DNA of 13,836 bases from Flavobacteriales bacterium UBA3376 (GTDB lineage Bacteria > Bacteroidota > Bacteroidia > Flavobacteriales > Weeksellaceae): the NCBI GenBank assembly GCA_002359055.1, contig DEQC01000003.1, positions 1-13,836 of the forward strand, written 5' to 3'. The notes below the pieces were generated by a model. It saw nothing but the letters and a program-made list of their open reading frames with translations. It did no database searches and had not been told where the DNA came from. Each line of letters starts with the position of its first letter. Position 1 is the first letter of the stretch. A program made the position numbers and the translations under genes. This document shows positions 1-6,916 of the stretch, one piece after another.

Positions 1-7
1 CAAATAA

Positions 8-47
8 AGAAAAAAAAAGTGTAAAAGTAAATTTCTTCTACACTTTT
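8..47 (-). terminator. Rho-independent terminator after the lipoprotein gene
   Basis: A 9-bp stem (15-23 pairs with 39-47; arms AAAAGTGTA and TACACTTTT) lies just past the stop of the minus-strand lipoprotein gene. Read on the minus strand it is followed by a run of T (complement of the A-run at 11-18). The stem is A/T rich and the loop is 15 nt, so it is not a strong terminator, but position and T-tract fit. Confidence 0.6.
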
Positions 48-56
48 AATAAATCT

Positions 57-797
57 TTAATCGTTATTTCTCGGGACTACTTTGTGCAATTCGAAATTAA
101 ACACAAAACTATTGTCTCTATAAGTATTCGCATCTAAATTTCCACCCAAATAAACAAAATCTCGTCCATAAGCCAATCTCGAAGGAACCAAAATTACACC
201 TTGGAAATTATACAAATCAACACCTGAAGTTTCAGTCGCTGAAAACTCTTTCAAACCTTCAACAAAACCTTCTATGACAAATGACTCAAGGTCGATATTC
301 ATGTCAGTCATTTCTTCAGTGATGTGTCTATAATAAAAAATAGGATCCCAAGCAGGCGTACCTGTCGAATAAATCGTATTGTAAAACGGATTTAAATAAG
401 TTTCGTACAAGCGTCCACCATCGGAAGTAAATTCGTCAGAAGCTTTGAATCGCATCGAATTATAAGAAATCAGAATACTATCGTTAATATTATCAGTTAT
501 ACTTGGACCTTCAGCTGTAACATTTGGATTTTTCACTACCCAAACCCCTGAAGGAAGTTTAACACCTAAAGATTTTAACGAAGGAAAATCATCGTCTTCG
601 TCAGTTTCATCATCAAACCTTTTGATAGTTCCTCTTTCAGGATTGAAATAATGATCTTCTAAATATTGAACGATCGCTTGATCATCAAGACTGTTTTGAT
701 CTTCTTGTGGCAAGTCTCTATAGCCATCGTCGTCGCTACTACATGACACGCTCAAAAAAACCAATGCCATTAGGCCTATTCCCAATTTTTTCATCAT
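57..797 (-). CDS. FKBP-like surface lipoprotein
   Basis: Predicted lipoprotein of 246 residues related to FKBP-type peptidyl-prolyl isomerases. Residues 1-18 form a signal peptide (basic MMKK, then a hydrophobic core) ending in a lipobox with Cys19. The next residues, SSDDD, match the acidic export signal that sends Bacteroidota lipoproteins to the cell surface, so outer-leaflet display is likely. An acidic linker (60-70) follows. The C-terminal part resembles FKBP: a strand around 106-113, GVILVPSRLAYG at 200-211 and the closing strand NSFVFNFELHKV at 229-240. The match is weak between 115 and 190, so I cannot say whether isomerase activity is kept; a chaperone or binding role is possible. 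It is divergent from the S4 gene, with 59 bases between starts. The start gives a proper signal peptide; the second Met would serve equally well. Confidence 0.8.
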   Translation of the reverse strand: MMKKLGIGLMALVFLSVSCSSDDDGYRDLPQEDQNSLDDQAIVQYLEDHYFNPERGTIKRFDDETDEDDDFPSLKSLGVKLPSGVWVVKNPNVTAEGPSITDNINDSILISYNSMRFKASDEFTSDGGRLYETYLNPFYNTIYSTGTPAWDPIFYYRHITEEMTDMNIDLESFVIEGFVEGLKEFSATETSGVDLYNFQGVILVPSRLAYGRDFVYLGGNLDANTYRDNSFVFNFELHKVVPRNND

Positions 798-824
798 AGA
801 AATTCTGTTTAAATTGCGAATTTA

Positions 825-857
825 CAAAAATAAACTTCCTTAAAAATATTTTAACAA
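825..857 (-). promoter_or_regulatory. Bacteroidota-type promoter for the lipoprotein gene
   Basis: On the minus strand, TATTTTTG (832-825) matches the -7 element TAnnTTTG exactly. A TTG (857-855) lies 22 bases upstream, within the spacing known for Flavobacterium promoters. The predicted start of transcription is near 818, about 20 bases before the ATG. The -33 element overlaps the first base of the divergent S4 gene. Such elements occur by chance in A+T-rich DNA, so this is a prediction. Confidence 0.5.
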
Positions 858-1237
858 TGCGTTTAGATAAATTTCTTTGGTGTGTGCGCTATTACAAAAC
901 TCGAAGTATGGCTGCTGATGCAATTAAGAAGAATAGAGTTCAGGTGAATGGAGCAGTTGCGAAATCATCCAAAGAAGTAGCTCCTTCTGATAAAATTACT
1001 GTCCGAAAAGATCAAATCAATTATCAATTCGAAGTTTTACAATTGCCTAAAAGTCGTTTAGGCGCAAAGTTAGTATCGCTTTATATCATCGATCAAACAC
1101 CTAAGGAGGAGATCGAGAAAAGAGAATTGCGCAAATTGAGTCAAAATTATTATCGCTCAAAAGGCGAGGGGAGACCTACCAAAAAAGACAGAAGGGATTT
1201 GGATGATTTTATGTCTATGGAAGAAGATCCTGAATGA
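857..1237 (+). CDS. hslR: S4-domain RNA-binding protein, Hsp15 (HslR) family
   Basis: Small basic protein of 126 residues, close in length to E. coli Hsp15 (about 133). Hsp15 binds free 50S subunits carrying a nascent chain and takes part in ribosome recycling. The S4 domain is at residues 1-60: MRLDKFLWCVRYYKTRSMA followed by the VQVNG loop (48-52) and the KITVRK strand. The C-terminal signature GRPTKKDRRDLDDF (about 105-118) is typical of HslR rather than of other short S4 proteins such as YaaA or RqcH partners. The ATG start gives the usual MRLDKFLW beginning. The gene stands alone on its strand and its last 23 bases overlap the end of aroK. The product is cytoplasmic. Confidence 0.87.
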   Translation: MRLDKFLWCVRYYKTRSMAADAIKKNRVQVNGAVAKSSKEVAPSDKITVRKDQINYQFEVLQLPKSRLGAKLVSLYIIDQTPKEEIEKRELRKLSQNYYRSKGEGRPTKKDRRDLDDFMSMEEDPE

Positions 1238-1730
1238 TTTCTTCTACAATTTGTTTGACTGATTTGTCTTTCACATCGATTGTAAATTTAGATTGTTCGT
1301 AATAGTTTCTTCTTTCGAATAGATGTTTTGCTATATACTCTGTAAGTTCATTATCGTCTATATGTGCGATCATCGGACGTGAATCTTTTTCTTTGACCAA
1401 TCTTTCAAACAATTCAGGTGGAGTCATTCTTAGATAAAATGAAAAGCTGTGTTCATTGATTTTATCAATATTATCATAATAAACTGGAGTTCCACCTCCC
1501 AAAGCGATGACTGTATTTTTTTCTTCTTCCAGAATTCTTAAAAGGTAAAGTCGTTCTAATTTTCTGAATTTAATTTCACCCCCCTTTTTAAAAATTTCGG
1601 ATATGCTTTGATTTTCTGATGCTTCAATATAATCGTCTAAATCGATGAATTTATAGTTGAAAGTTTTTGCTAATTCTTTTCCAATAGTGGATTTCCCACT
1701 TCCCATATAACCCATCAATGAAATTAACAT
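1215..1730 (-). CDS. aroK: Shikimate kinase
   Basis: Phosphorylates shikimate to shikimate-3-phosphate with ATP in chorismate and aromatic amino acid biosynthesis; cytoplasmic. At 171 residues it is full length for the family. Visible motifs are the Walker A loop GYMGSGKST (7-15), the DLD shikimate/Mg site (30-32), Arg56 in KFRKLE, the GGGTP shikimate-binding loop (78-82), the lid arginine in KDSRPMI (Arg118) and the adenine-side ERRNYY motif (139-144). All expected catalytic and binding residues are present, so it should be active. The ATG at 1730 places the Walker loop in the usual position. It converges on hslR and the two 3' ends overlap by 23 bases. No terminator is visible at this end because it would fall inside hslR. 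Confidence 0.95.
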   Translation of the reverse strand: MLISLMGYMGSGKSTIGKELAKTFNYKFIDLDDYIEASENQSISEIFKKGGEIKFRKLERLYLLRILEEEKNTVIALGGGTPVYYDNIDKINEHSFSFYLRMTPPELFERLVKEKDSRPMIAHIDDNELTEYIAKHLFERRNYYEQSKFTIDVKDKSVKQIVEEIIQDLLP

Positions 1731-1823
1731 ATAATTTATTTTTTAACAAAGATGCAAAAATTCTTATAATCAACACTTTAAAAAACTATGATATAATTTT
1801 CTTAAAAAAGTTTCATAAATACC

Positions 1824-1853
1824 TTTGGATATTAAAAATTATATATACATTTG
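1824..1853 (+). promoter_or_regulatory. Promoter of the tRNA-Lys gene
   Basis: TTTG (1824-1827), an 18-base spacer, then TACATTTG (1846-1853) match the Bacteroidota primary promoter (TTTG and TAnnTTTG) in both elements and approximate spacing. Transcription should start near 1860, some 26 bases before the mature tRNA 5' end. This is the best promoter match in the window. Confidence 0.75.
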
Positions 1854-1885
1854 CAACCCGTTAGATAAGAAATCTAAACGTTTTA

Positions 1886-1958
1886 GACCTGGTAGCTCAG
1901 TCGGTAGAGCACAACACTTTTAATGTTGGGGTCCTGGGTTCGAGCCCCAGCCAGGTCA
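1886..1958 (+). tRNA. tRNA-Lys (anticodon UUU)
   Basis: Folds into a full cloverleaf. The acceptor stem is GACCTGG (1886-1892) with CCAGGTC (1951-1957), and A1958 is the discriminator. The anticodon stem is CAACA/TGTTG (1912-1916, 1924-1928) around loop CTTTTAA, with anticodon TTT at 1919-1921. The T arm is CTGGG/CCCAG with loop TTCGAGC (1934-1950). CCA is not encoded and must be added enzymatically. The gene has its own promoter and terminator. Confidence 0.97.
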
Positions 1959-1959
1959 C

Positions 1960-1992
1960 AAACCGTATCATTTGAAATGATACGGTTTTTTT
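1960..1992 (+). terminator. Rho-independent terminator of tRNA-Lys
   Basis: A perfect 13-bp stem (1960-1972 with 1976-1988, core AACCGTATCATT) with a 3-nt loop runs into a T tract ending at 1992. It begins two bases after the mature tRNA end, so the primary transcript is a single tRNA unit. Confidence 0.9.
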
Positions 1993-2551
1993 ATTTTTAT
2001 ATATTTTCTAAACACGTCAATTATTAAGGATTAACTTTAAATTGTAGTAGACTAATTTGAGTTTATATGTCATTATGTTTTTTGATGCAACTTAAATTAA
2101 TGTTAAATAATCTCCCGCCAAGAAAAACTGTTTTTTTTTAATACATTATTTATAAACAGCTCAACGGCCCAAACTCTATTAACTAAAAAATACATTATAT
2201 TTATATTTATCAATCTATATTTAAATTTAAAAATTCCCCTAATTTTATAGCAATAGAAATTTGGCCTATACAGGTTGTGAAATCTGAAATTATGTTTAAA
2301 TTTGCACTTAGGTTAGATTTATTAGATAAAATGTTTTTTCTTTCCGCATAAATACCATATCGCCATTTCGTTTCTCCATTCTTAGAGAAACCAGGGTGCT
2401 GTTGTAGATACAAGAATATTTAATTCCGTATCTAAAATCGACAGTATCAGGATGCGGTATGGGCATTCTCAATTTAATCCATTTACATTATTAAAAACAG
2501 TTGGTATGCAGACCCAATAGTCTGTTTGCTGGCTATTAAACATATTTTGAG
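1993..2551. other. Gene-poor region between tRNA-Lys and mutS2
   Basis: About 560 very A+T-rich bases without an intact gene that I can support. The only coding-like signal is a minus-strand fragment at about 2210-2480, listed separately. There is no clear mutS2 promoter: TATTTTG at 2543-2549 is one base short of the -7 consensus and lies almost on the ATG. No repeated copy of the tRNA 3' end is present, so there is no sign of an att site inside this window. Confidence 0.6.
2210..2482 (-). pseudogene. Possible frameshifted gene remnant
   Basis: A 67-codon minus-strand reading frame ends at 2210 and opens only at a TTG (2413). Just upstream another minus-strand frame reads KLRMPIPHPDTVDFRYGIKY and crosses into it near 2416-2425. 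One base of shift there would join them into a continuous stretch of about 90 residues. The joined product alternates hydrophobic and polar residues (for example KWRYGIYAERKNIL), as in outer-membrane beta strands. I do not recognise the family. It could equally be chance coding in noncoding DNA. Confidence 0.25.
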
Positions 2552-4408
2552 ATGAATATATATCCGGAAAATTTTGAACATAAAATAGATTTCGACACTA
2601 TACGTGAGTATATTAAAGAGAAGTGCCTAAGCCCCTTAGGCATCGACAAGGTAAATGCTATGCGTTTTTCAACTGATTTCGAAACCATTGAACGTTGGTT
2701 AACACAAACCCAAGAGTTTTCTCAAATCATAAACAACAAAGAAAGTTTCCCTTTAGAACACTTTATTGATATCCGAGATTCCCTTAAACAGCTTAAAGTG
2801 GACCATTCATATTGGCTAACAGAAAAGGAAATTCCTCAATTATCCGATTCCCTGGAAACCATTGTTCGGATTGTGGAGTTTTTGAATGACGAATCGAGAA
2901 ACCAACTCGGTAAGATAAAATACCCTGAACTCAAAAAACTGGCAGATGAAATAAAAACTTTTCCATCGATCATCGAAAAGGCAAATTCAATTTTGGATAA
3001 GTCTGGACAAATCAAAGACAATGCCTCCAAGTTGTTGAACACCATCAGAAAAAACAAAATCGATGCGGAAAAAGATATTACCAAAGCTATGGCTGCCGCA
3101 CTTCGTATGGCACAAGCACAAGGCATCGTAGGTAGAGATGTTCAAGCTGATATGAGAGGCGGGCATTATATTATCCCGGTGACGGCTACCCATAAAAGGA
3201 AAATCAAAGGTGTCGTTCGTGACAACTCTGGCAGTGGAAAAACATTCTTTATAGAACCCGAGGCAGTAGTCGAAGCATCAAATCGTTTGAGGGAATTGCA
3301 AAATGATGAACGAAAAGAGATTGTCCGAATTTTGACAGAATTCACGAATTTAATCAGACCCGAAGCGGATGAAATTCTAAAATCATACGACTTTCTCGGA
3401 ACAATAGATTTTATTCAGGCAAAAGCCTCTTTTTCGATACGTATCAAAGCTATAAAGCCCGTATTGGAGAATAGGCCGAATATTGAATGGACGAATGCCG
3501 TACATCCCTTATTGGACATTGCTCTGCGACAACAAAAAAAACACGCACATCCACTGGATATTTTTCTGACTGAAAAAGATAGGATTTTAATCGTATCAGG
3601 GGTGAATGCCGGAGGAAAGTCTCTTTGCTTGAAAACGGTAGCCTTGTTACAATATATGCTGCAGTGCGGATTGTTAATTCCGGTAGAGGAAGGTTCAGAA
3701 GCAGGTATCTTCCAAAAGATATTCATGGATATCGGCGATGGGCAAAGTATGGAGAACAGTTTGAGTACCTATACTTCGCATTTAACCAATATGAAGTTTT
3801 TTGTAGAACATAACGACGACAAAACACTTCTTTTGATTGATGAGTTTGGAGGTGGAACAGAACCTCAGATTGGAGGTGCCATTGCCGAAACACTTTTGGA
3901 ACGTTTCAATAACAAAAAAAGCTTTGGATTGATTACAACACATTTCCAAAACCTAAAGCATTTCGCCTATAAAACAGCGGGCGTAATCAACGGAGCGATG
4001 CTGTACGATTCTGAAAATAACCGCCCAATGTACAAGCTTGCTATCGGGAATCCGGGAAGTTCTTTTGCCATTGAAGTAGCCCGAAGAATAGGTTTGGACG
4101 AGCGCATTATCGCGGATGCTTCCGGTAGAATTGGAGAAGAATTCATGAATATGGATAATTTTCTCCAATCCATTGCGAAAGACAAACTGTATTGGGAGAA
4201 TAAGCGAAAGGAAATAGATAACGATTTAGGTAAATTAAAACCTGCTAGCGAGTCGGTACACGTTGTAAATGATGGTATTGTCAAGGAAGTAAAAAAAATA
4301 AAAGTTGGTGATACTGTTCGTTTAACAGGACAATCGGCTGTCGGAATTCTATACGAGATAAAAGGCGATGAAGCTATCGTTTACTTTGGTACAATCAAAA
4401 GATTATAA
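2552..4408 (+). CDS. mutS2: MutS2-family ATPase, short form without Smr domain
   Basis: MutS2 proteins are MutS-like ATPases; in Bacillus they split collided ribosomes, and other members limit recombination. This one has 618 residues, while Smr-containing MutS2 proteins have roughly 700-800. The N-terminal core and lever (1-300) are normal. The ATPase has Walker A GVNAGGKS (350-357), with Val where Pro is usual, Walker B LLLIDE ending at Asp430-Glu431 and a GGGTEPQIGG signature. After YWENKR (547-552) the long coiled coil is reduced to about 35 residues. A KOW-like segment starts at GDTVRL (586), but the protein ends inside it at TIKRL, and no Smr domain is found in any frame downstream. The ATPase may work but the nuclease or RNA-cleaving module is absent. 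The start MNIYPENFEHKIDFD is typical. Two sampled 60-base lines are 43% and 50% G+C, richer than neighbouring genes. Confidence 0.9.
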   Translation: MNIYPENFEHKIDFDTIREYIKEKCLSPLGIDKVNAMRFSTDFETIERWLTQTQEFSQIINNKESFPLEHFIDIRDSLKQLKVDHSYWLTEKEIPQLSDSLETIVRIVEFLNDESRNQLGKIKYPELKKLADEIKTFPSIIEKANSILDKSGQIKDNASKLLNTIRKNKIDAEKDITKAMAAALRMAQAQGIVGRDVQADMRGGHYIIPVTATHKRKIKGVVRDNSGSGKTFFIEPEAVVEASNRLRELQNDERKEIVRILTEFTNLIRPEADEILKSYDFLGTIDFIQAKASFSIRIKAIKPVLENRPNIEWTNAVHPLLDIALRQQKKHAHPLDIFLTEKDRILIVSGVNAGGKSLCLKTVALLQYMLQCGLLIPVEEGSEAGIFQKIFMDIGDGQSMENSLSTYTSHLTNMKFFVEHNDDKTLLLIDEFGGGTEPQIGGAIAETLLERFNNKKSFGLITTHFQNLKHFAYKTAGVINGAMLYDSENNRPMYKLAIGNPGSSFAIEVARRIGLDERIIADASGRIGEEFMNMDNFLQSIAKDKLYWENKRKEIDNDLGKLKPASESVHVVNDGIVKEVKKIKVGDTVRLTGQSAVGILYEIKGDEAIVYFGTIKRL

Positions 4409-4711
4409 GTAAGCTCATTATATGCCAGATAATTATAGATGATAATTTTAAGACATTGTATTATTAGAAATTTGTAATTGTCAAAGTAATGTTAATCTTA
4501 CAGATAGGAAATGTATTCAGTATATATAAAGTTTGTAAAAAATACTTGAAACATTATTATCAAATAGTATATTGATTTATTCTTTAAAATCGTTTTTAGC
4601 AAGATTATAAGATATTAAATTATCCATTCTCACTTTCGAGAAAATCATTGTTAAGTCAATGATTAGCTCCAACTCAAGCGAATCTATTAAATAGAAAAAA
4701 AATGAAAAGCT
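4409..4711. other. Gene-free region between mutS2 and tonB
   Basis: About 300 A+T-rich bases with no credible reading frame on either strand. No frame continues MutS2 into an Smr domain. It contains one hairpin (4638-4669, listed separately) and no clear terminator for mutS2. Confidence 0.6.
4638..4669. repeat. Inverted repeat / hairpin of unknown role
   Basis: AATCATTG (4643-4650) and CAATGATT (4657-4664) form a perfect 8-bp stem with a 6-nt loop. Outside a 2x2 mismatch, GAG (4638-4640) can pair with CTC (4667-4669). No T tract follows on either strand, so it does not look like an intrinsic terminator. Confidence 0.4.
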
Positions 4712-4743
4712 TATAAAAAAAGGAGAGGTAAACCTCTCCTTTT
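4712..4743 (-). terminator. Rho-independent terminator of the exbB-exbD-exbD-tonB operon
   Basis: A stem AAAAGGAGAGG / CCTCTCCTTTT (4718-4728 with 4733-4743) with a 4-nt loop lies 20 bases past the tonB stop. Read on the minus strand it is followed by a T run (complement of the A run at 4714-4720). It may also stop plus-strand transcripts weakly. Confidence 0.85.
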
Positions 4744-4762
4744 AAAAATGATGTATTAATTA

Positions 4763-5698
4763 TTATTCAAGTCTGAATTGAACTGGTAATTGGAATCTAA
4801 GATTCACTTCAGAACCATCTTCTAATTTTGCAGGCTGAATACCTCTACCTCTTCGGTTTAATCTATCGTTTATTCTCTTCAATGCGCTTTCAGTTTCCTT
4901 CGCAAGGTCTGTATTAACTCTTGGTCCTGGAGCAGGATCAACTTTAATTTGAGTAATTTGACCTTTATGATCGATAACGAAAGATGCTCTTGCACCTGCT
5001 GAAGATTCACCTCTGGAAGACATTTGATCGATAAATGATTGTAATTCATCGCCCAATACTTCTTGAAGTTTTTGAGACATACATCTTTGAAGCTCATTTT
5101 TATTACCAGCAAATCTTTCGCAACCTGGGTAAATCGCCATATCGCGTACCTGTCTTGCTGTATAGTTAACTGCTGGTTTTTGAGGTTGTCCAGTGCCTTG
5201 AGGGCTAGTTTCAACTGGTGGTTCAGATCTACCTCTAACGGTAGTAGCTTTATCACCTTCACGGTCAACCGTACCAATTACTTTGTCTTTCATATCTTCG
5301 ACTTTAGCGATTGGCTCTTCAACCTCAACATTTTCTTTAGGATCTGGCATAACCACACGAACTTCAGCAATTTCTGGCTCCGGTTCTGGCTCTGGCTCTG
5401 GCTCCGGTTCTGGCTCTTCTTCCTCTTCTTCCTCTTCAATAATTTCTTCAATTATTTCAGGTTCATCAACGTCCATTAAGGTAATATCAACTGTTTGAAT
5501 ATCTTTCTTTCTAGTGATTTCATTAACAACATTGAATAAATAAATTCCTAAAACAATTAAAATAATTAAGAATAATCCCGCTATAAGTGCTTTGGTAAGA
5601 ATGGAACCTTCGCTCTTTCTTAGGTCATATGCACCATATTCCTTATTTCGTTCTTCAAAAACGACATCATCTAATGAATTGTATTTATTTTGTGACAT
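4763..5698 (-). CDS. tonB: TonB energy-transducing protein
   Basis: Couples the ExbB-ExbD proton motor in the inner membrane to TonB-dependent outer-membrane transporters. It has 311 residues. The N-terminal cytoplasmic part carries FEERNKEYGAYDLRK (14-28), a motif conserved in Bacteroidota TonB proteins. One membrane helix spans about 35-57. A rigid periplasm-spanning linker follows, with a run of eight Glu (88-95) and seven Pro-Glu repeats (96-109). The C-terminal TonB domain (about 185-311) holds AIYPGCE, two cysteines (193, 206) that may form a disulfide, the ARASFVIDHKGQI strand pair and the final LPVQFRLE strand. It is the last gene of a four-gene operon, 5 bases after the second exbD, and is followed by a strong terminator. 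Confidence 0.95.
   Translation of the reverse strand: MSQNKYNSLDDVVFEERNKEYGAYDLRKSEGSILTKALIAGLFLIILIVLGIYLFNVVNEITRKKDIQTVDITLMDVDEPEIIEEIIEEEEEEEEPEPEPEPEPEPEPEIAEVRVVMPDPKENVEVEEPIAKVEDMKDKVIGTVDREGDKATTVRGRSEPPVETSPQGTGQPQKPAVNYTARQVRDMAIYPGCERFAGNKNELQRCMSQKLQEVLGDELQSFIDQMSSRGESSAGARASFVIDHKGQITQIKVDPAPGPRVNTDLAKETESALKRINDRLNRRGRGIQPAKLEDGSEVNLRFQLPVQFRLE
5372..5413 (-). repeat. Seven tandem hexamers encoding Pro-Glu repeats in tonB
   Basis: Seven imperfect 6-base units (forms TTCTGG, CTCCGG, CTCTGG on the plus strand) encode (PE)7 of the TonB linker. Only third-position changes separate the units. It directly adjoins a run of eight Glu codons. Such a tract can gain or lose whole units without a frameshift. 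Confidence 0.9.
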
Positions 5699-5703
5699 GA
5701 CTT

Positions 5704-6258
5704 TTAGTTTTGATTGCTACTAATTCCTCTTTTCTCCTCATAAGCTTGCACTTCATTCGGATCCAAATCTACTATACCATAACGAGAAGACTCTGTTATT
5801 TGCATTTCATCCAACACGTTTACTAAATTTTCATAGTTAGATTCATCTGTTGGCTTAATAATTACAGTAAAGTTTTCTGGTTTTGTAGCTCTTTGCCTTG
5901 CAGCAATTATTTCTTTACGAATACCATCTCTTGTATAATCTGTTTCATTAAGCTCATCAGCACTTACTTTATTTTTCTCTTTTTGATGCCAAAATAAAGT
6001 ACCATCTCCTCCAATAACAATTGAAATAGAGTTTGTTAAATCAATCTCAGGTGGTTTGACTTGATCTTGATCTTTATCTTCAATTTTAGGAGGCATGTTC
6101 AGTCCCATTACATTCGGTTTACTAAACGTAGTAGCAAACATGAAGAATGTAATCAACAAAAATCCTAAATCTGCCAAAGGTGTCATATCTACTCGCGTAG
6201 AAGCCTTTTTCGATCTTACTTTACCTGATTTTCTTAATCTTCTTACTAATAATGACAT
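5704..6258 (-). CDS. exbD: ExbD biopolymer transport protein (second copy)
   Basis: ExbD/TolR family subunit of the proton-driven motor that powers TonB. It has 184 residues, with a basic cytoplasmic N-terminus (1-20) and one membrane helix (about 29-46). The motif VDMTPLADLGFLLITFF contains Asp30, which aligns with the proton-carrying Asp25 of E. coli ExbD. The rest (47-184) is periplasmic; residues 130-165 (TVIIKPTDESNYENLVNVLDEM) look like the usual ExbD/TolR periplasmic fold. It starts 3 bases after the first exbD stop and ends 5 bases before tonB, so it is part of one operon. It differs clearly from the first copy in the periplasmic domain, so the two are paralogues rather than a recent duplication. 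Confidence 0.93.
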   Translation of the reverse strand: MSLLVRRLRKSGKVRSKKASTRVDMTPLADLGFLLITFFMFATTFSKPNVMGLNMPPKIEDKDQDQVKPPEIDLTNSISIVIGGDGTLFWHQKEKNKVSADELNETDYTRDGIRKEIIAARQRATKPENFTVIIKPTDESNYENLVNVLDEMQITESSRYGIVDLDPNEVQAYEEKRGISSNQN

Positions 6259-6261
6259 GCC

Positions 6262-6861
6262 TTAATCTTTAGGTTTTGCTTCAGAACTTGTTATTAATTG
6301 AAACCTGTTAAAGTTTCTCTCTACCAACTGATTGATCAGCTCTCTAAACTTAGGATATTGTGTGTTCACATCTCCTTTAATTGCTAACGCTAAATCAGGT
6401 TCTACTTCGTATGAGAATTCAACCCAATCTATTAATTGCAAATTTGCACTGTCCAATGGAATTCCAGGAATCGTAGCTTTTCTTTGTTCATCGGATGCAC
6501 CTAAGTAAGACTTTAAAGATCCGATTGGAACAGTTACTTCCGATAATCCTAAAAAAGTTCTCTTTTCTTCGTCTGTAAATTCAATTCCATATTTTTTGCC
6601 CATTTTCTCTAAAATGGGTTCTTTGTAATGATCGTCAATAATGCCAAAATAATATCTTCCTTCATCATTGACAGTGATTTGAACTATGTCTCCATCTTGA
6701 AGTTTAGTTTCAGCAACTGAACTCGGCGTATTTACAGGCACGATTTCAGGTTTTCTGAACTGAGTTGTCAAGACGAAAAATGTTAACAACAACCACGCCA
6801 TATCACTCATAGCGGTCATGTCGATGTACAAATCACCTCTCTCTTTTTTATTTCTTGCCAT
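6262..6861 (-). CDS. exbD: ExbD biopolymer transport protein (first copy)
   Basis: ExbD/TolR family subunit of the TonB motor, 199 residues. The membrane helix is at about 19-36, in the motif IDMTAMSDMAWLLLTFF. Asp20 occupies the place of the essential proton-binding Asp of ExbD. The periplasmic part (37-199) is longer than in E. coli ExbD (141 residues in total). It contains an extra segment at roughly 75-145 between the first strand (VQITVNDEGRYYFGI) and the usual end (ALAIKGDVNTQYPKFRELINQL). Flavobacterial operons commonly carry two ExbD proteins, which may form a heterodimer in the ExbB pore. A 73-base gap with a hairpin separates it from exbB. Confidence 0.92.
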   Translation of the reverse strand: MARNKKERGDLYIDMTAMSDMAWLLLTFFVLTTQFRKPEIVPVNTPSSVAETKLQDGDIVQITVNDEGRYYFGIIDDHYKEPILEKMGKKYGIEFTDEEKRTFLGLSEVTVPIGSLKSYLGASDEQRKATIPGIPLDSANLQLIDWVEFSYEVEPDLALAIKGDVNTQYPKFRELINQLVERNFNRFQLITSSEAKPKD

Positions 6862-6895
6862 TTTTCATTTTTTATAATTAAATAGTAAACCAATT

Positions 6896-6916
6896 GAAAT
6901 GAGACTTTCTCATTTC
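6896..6916 (-). other. Hairpin between exbB and exbD
   Basis: A perfect 9-bp stem (GAAATGAGA at 6896-6904, TCTCATTTC at 6908-6916) with a 3-nt loop sits 18 bases after the exbB stop codon, inside the operon. On the transcribed strand no T run follows, so full termination is unlikely. Its place suggests mRNA stabilisation or processing that could keep ExbB above ExbD, but this is inference. Confidence 0.55.

Noticed and set aside
1886..2551. Integrated element with tRNA-Lys as attachment site
   Set aside because: No integrase, no second copy of the tRNA 3' end and no mobile genes are in the window; the signal is only gene-poor DNA and a doubtful remnant.
2836..4284. Several antisense frames of 60-105 codons inside mutS2
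   Set aside because: They are shadow frames of a strongly conserved coding sequence, are rich in Ser/Cys/Phe, and have no recognisable domains.
5283..5498. Plus-strand frame made largely of Gly-Ser repeats and poly-Ser
   Set aside because: It is the antisense reading of the Glu and Pro-Glu codons of tonB, which is a clear real gene on the other strand.
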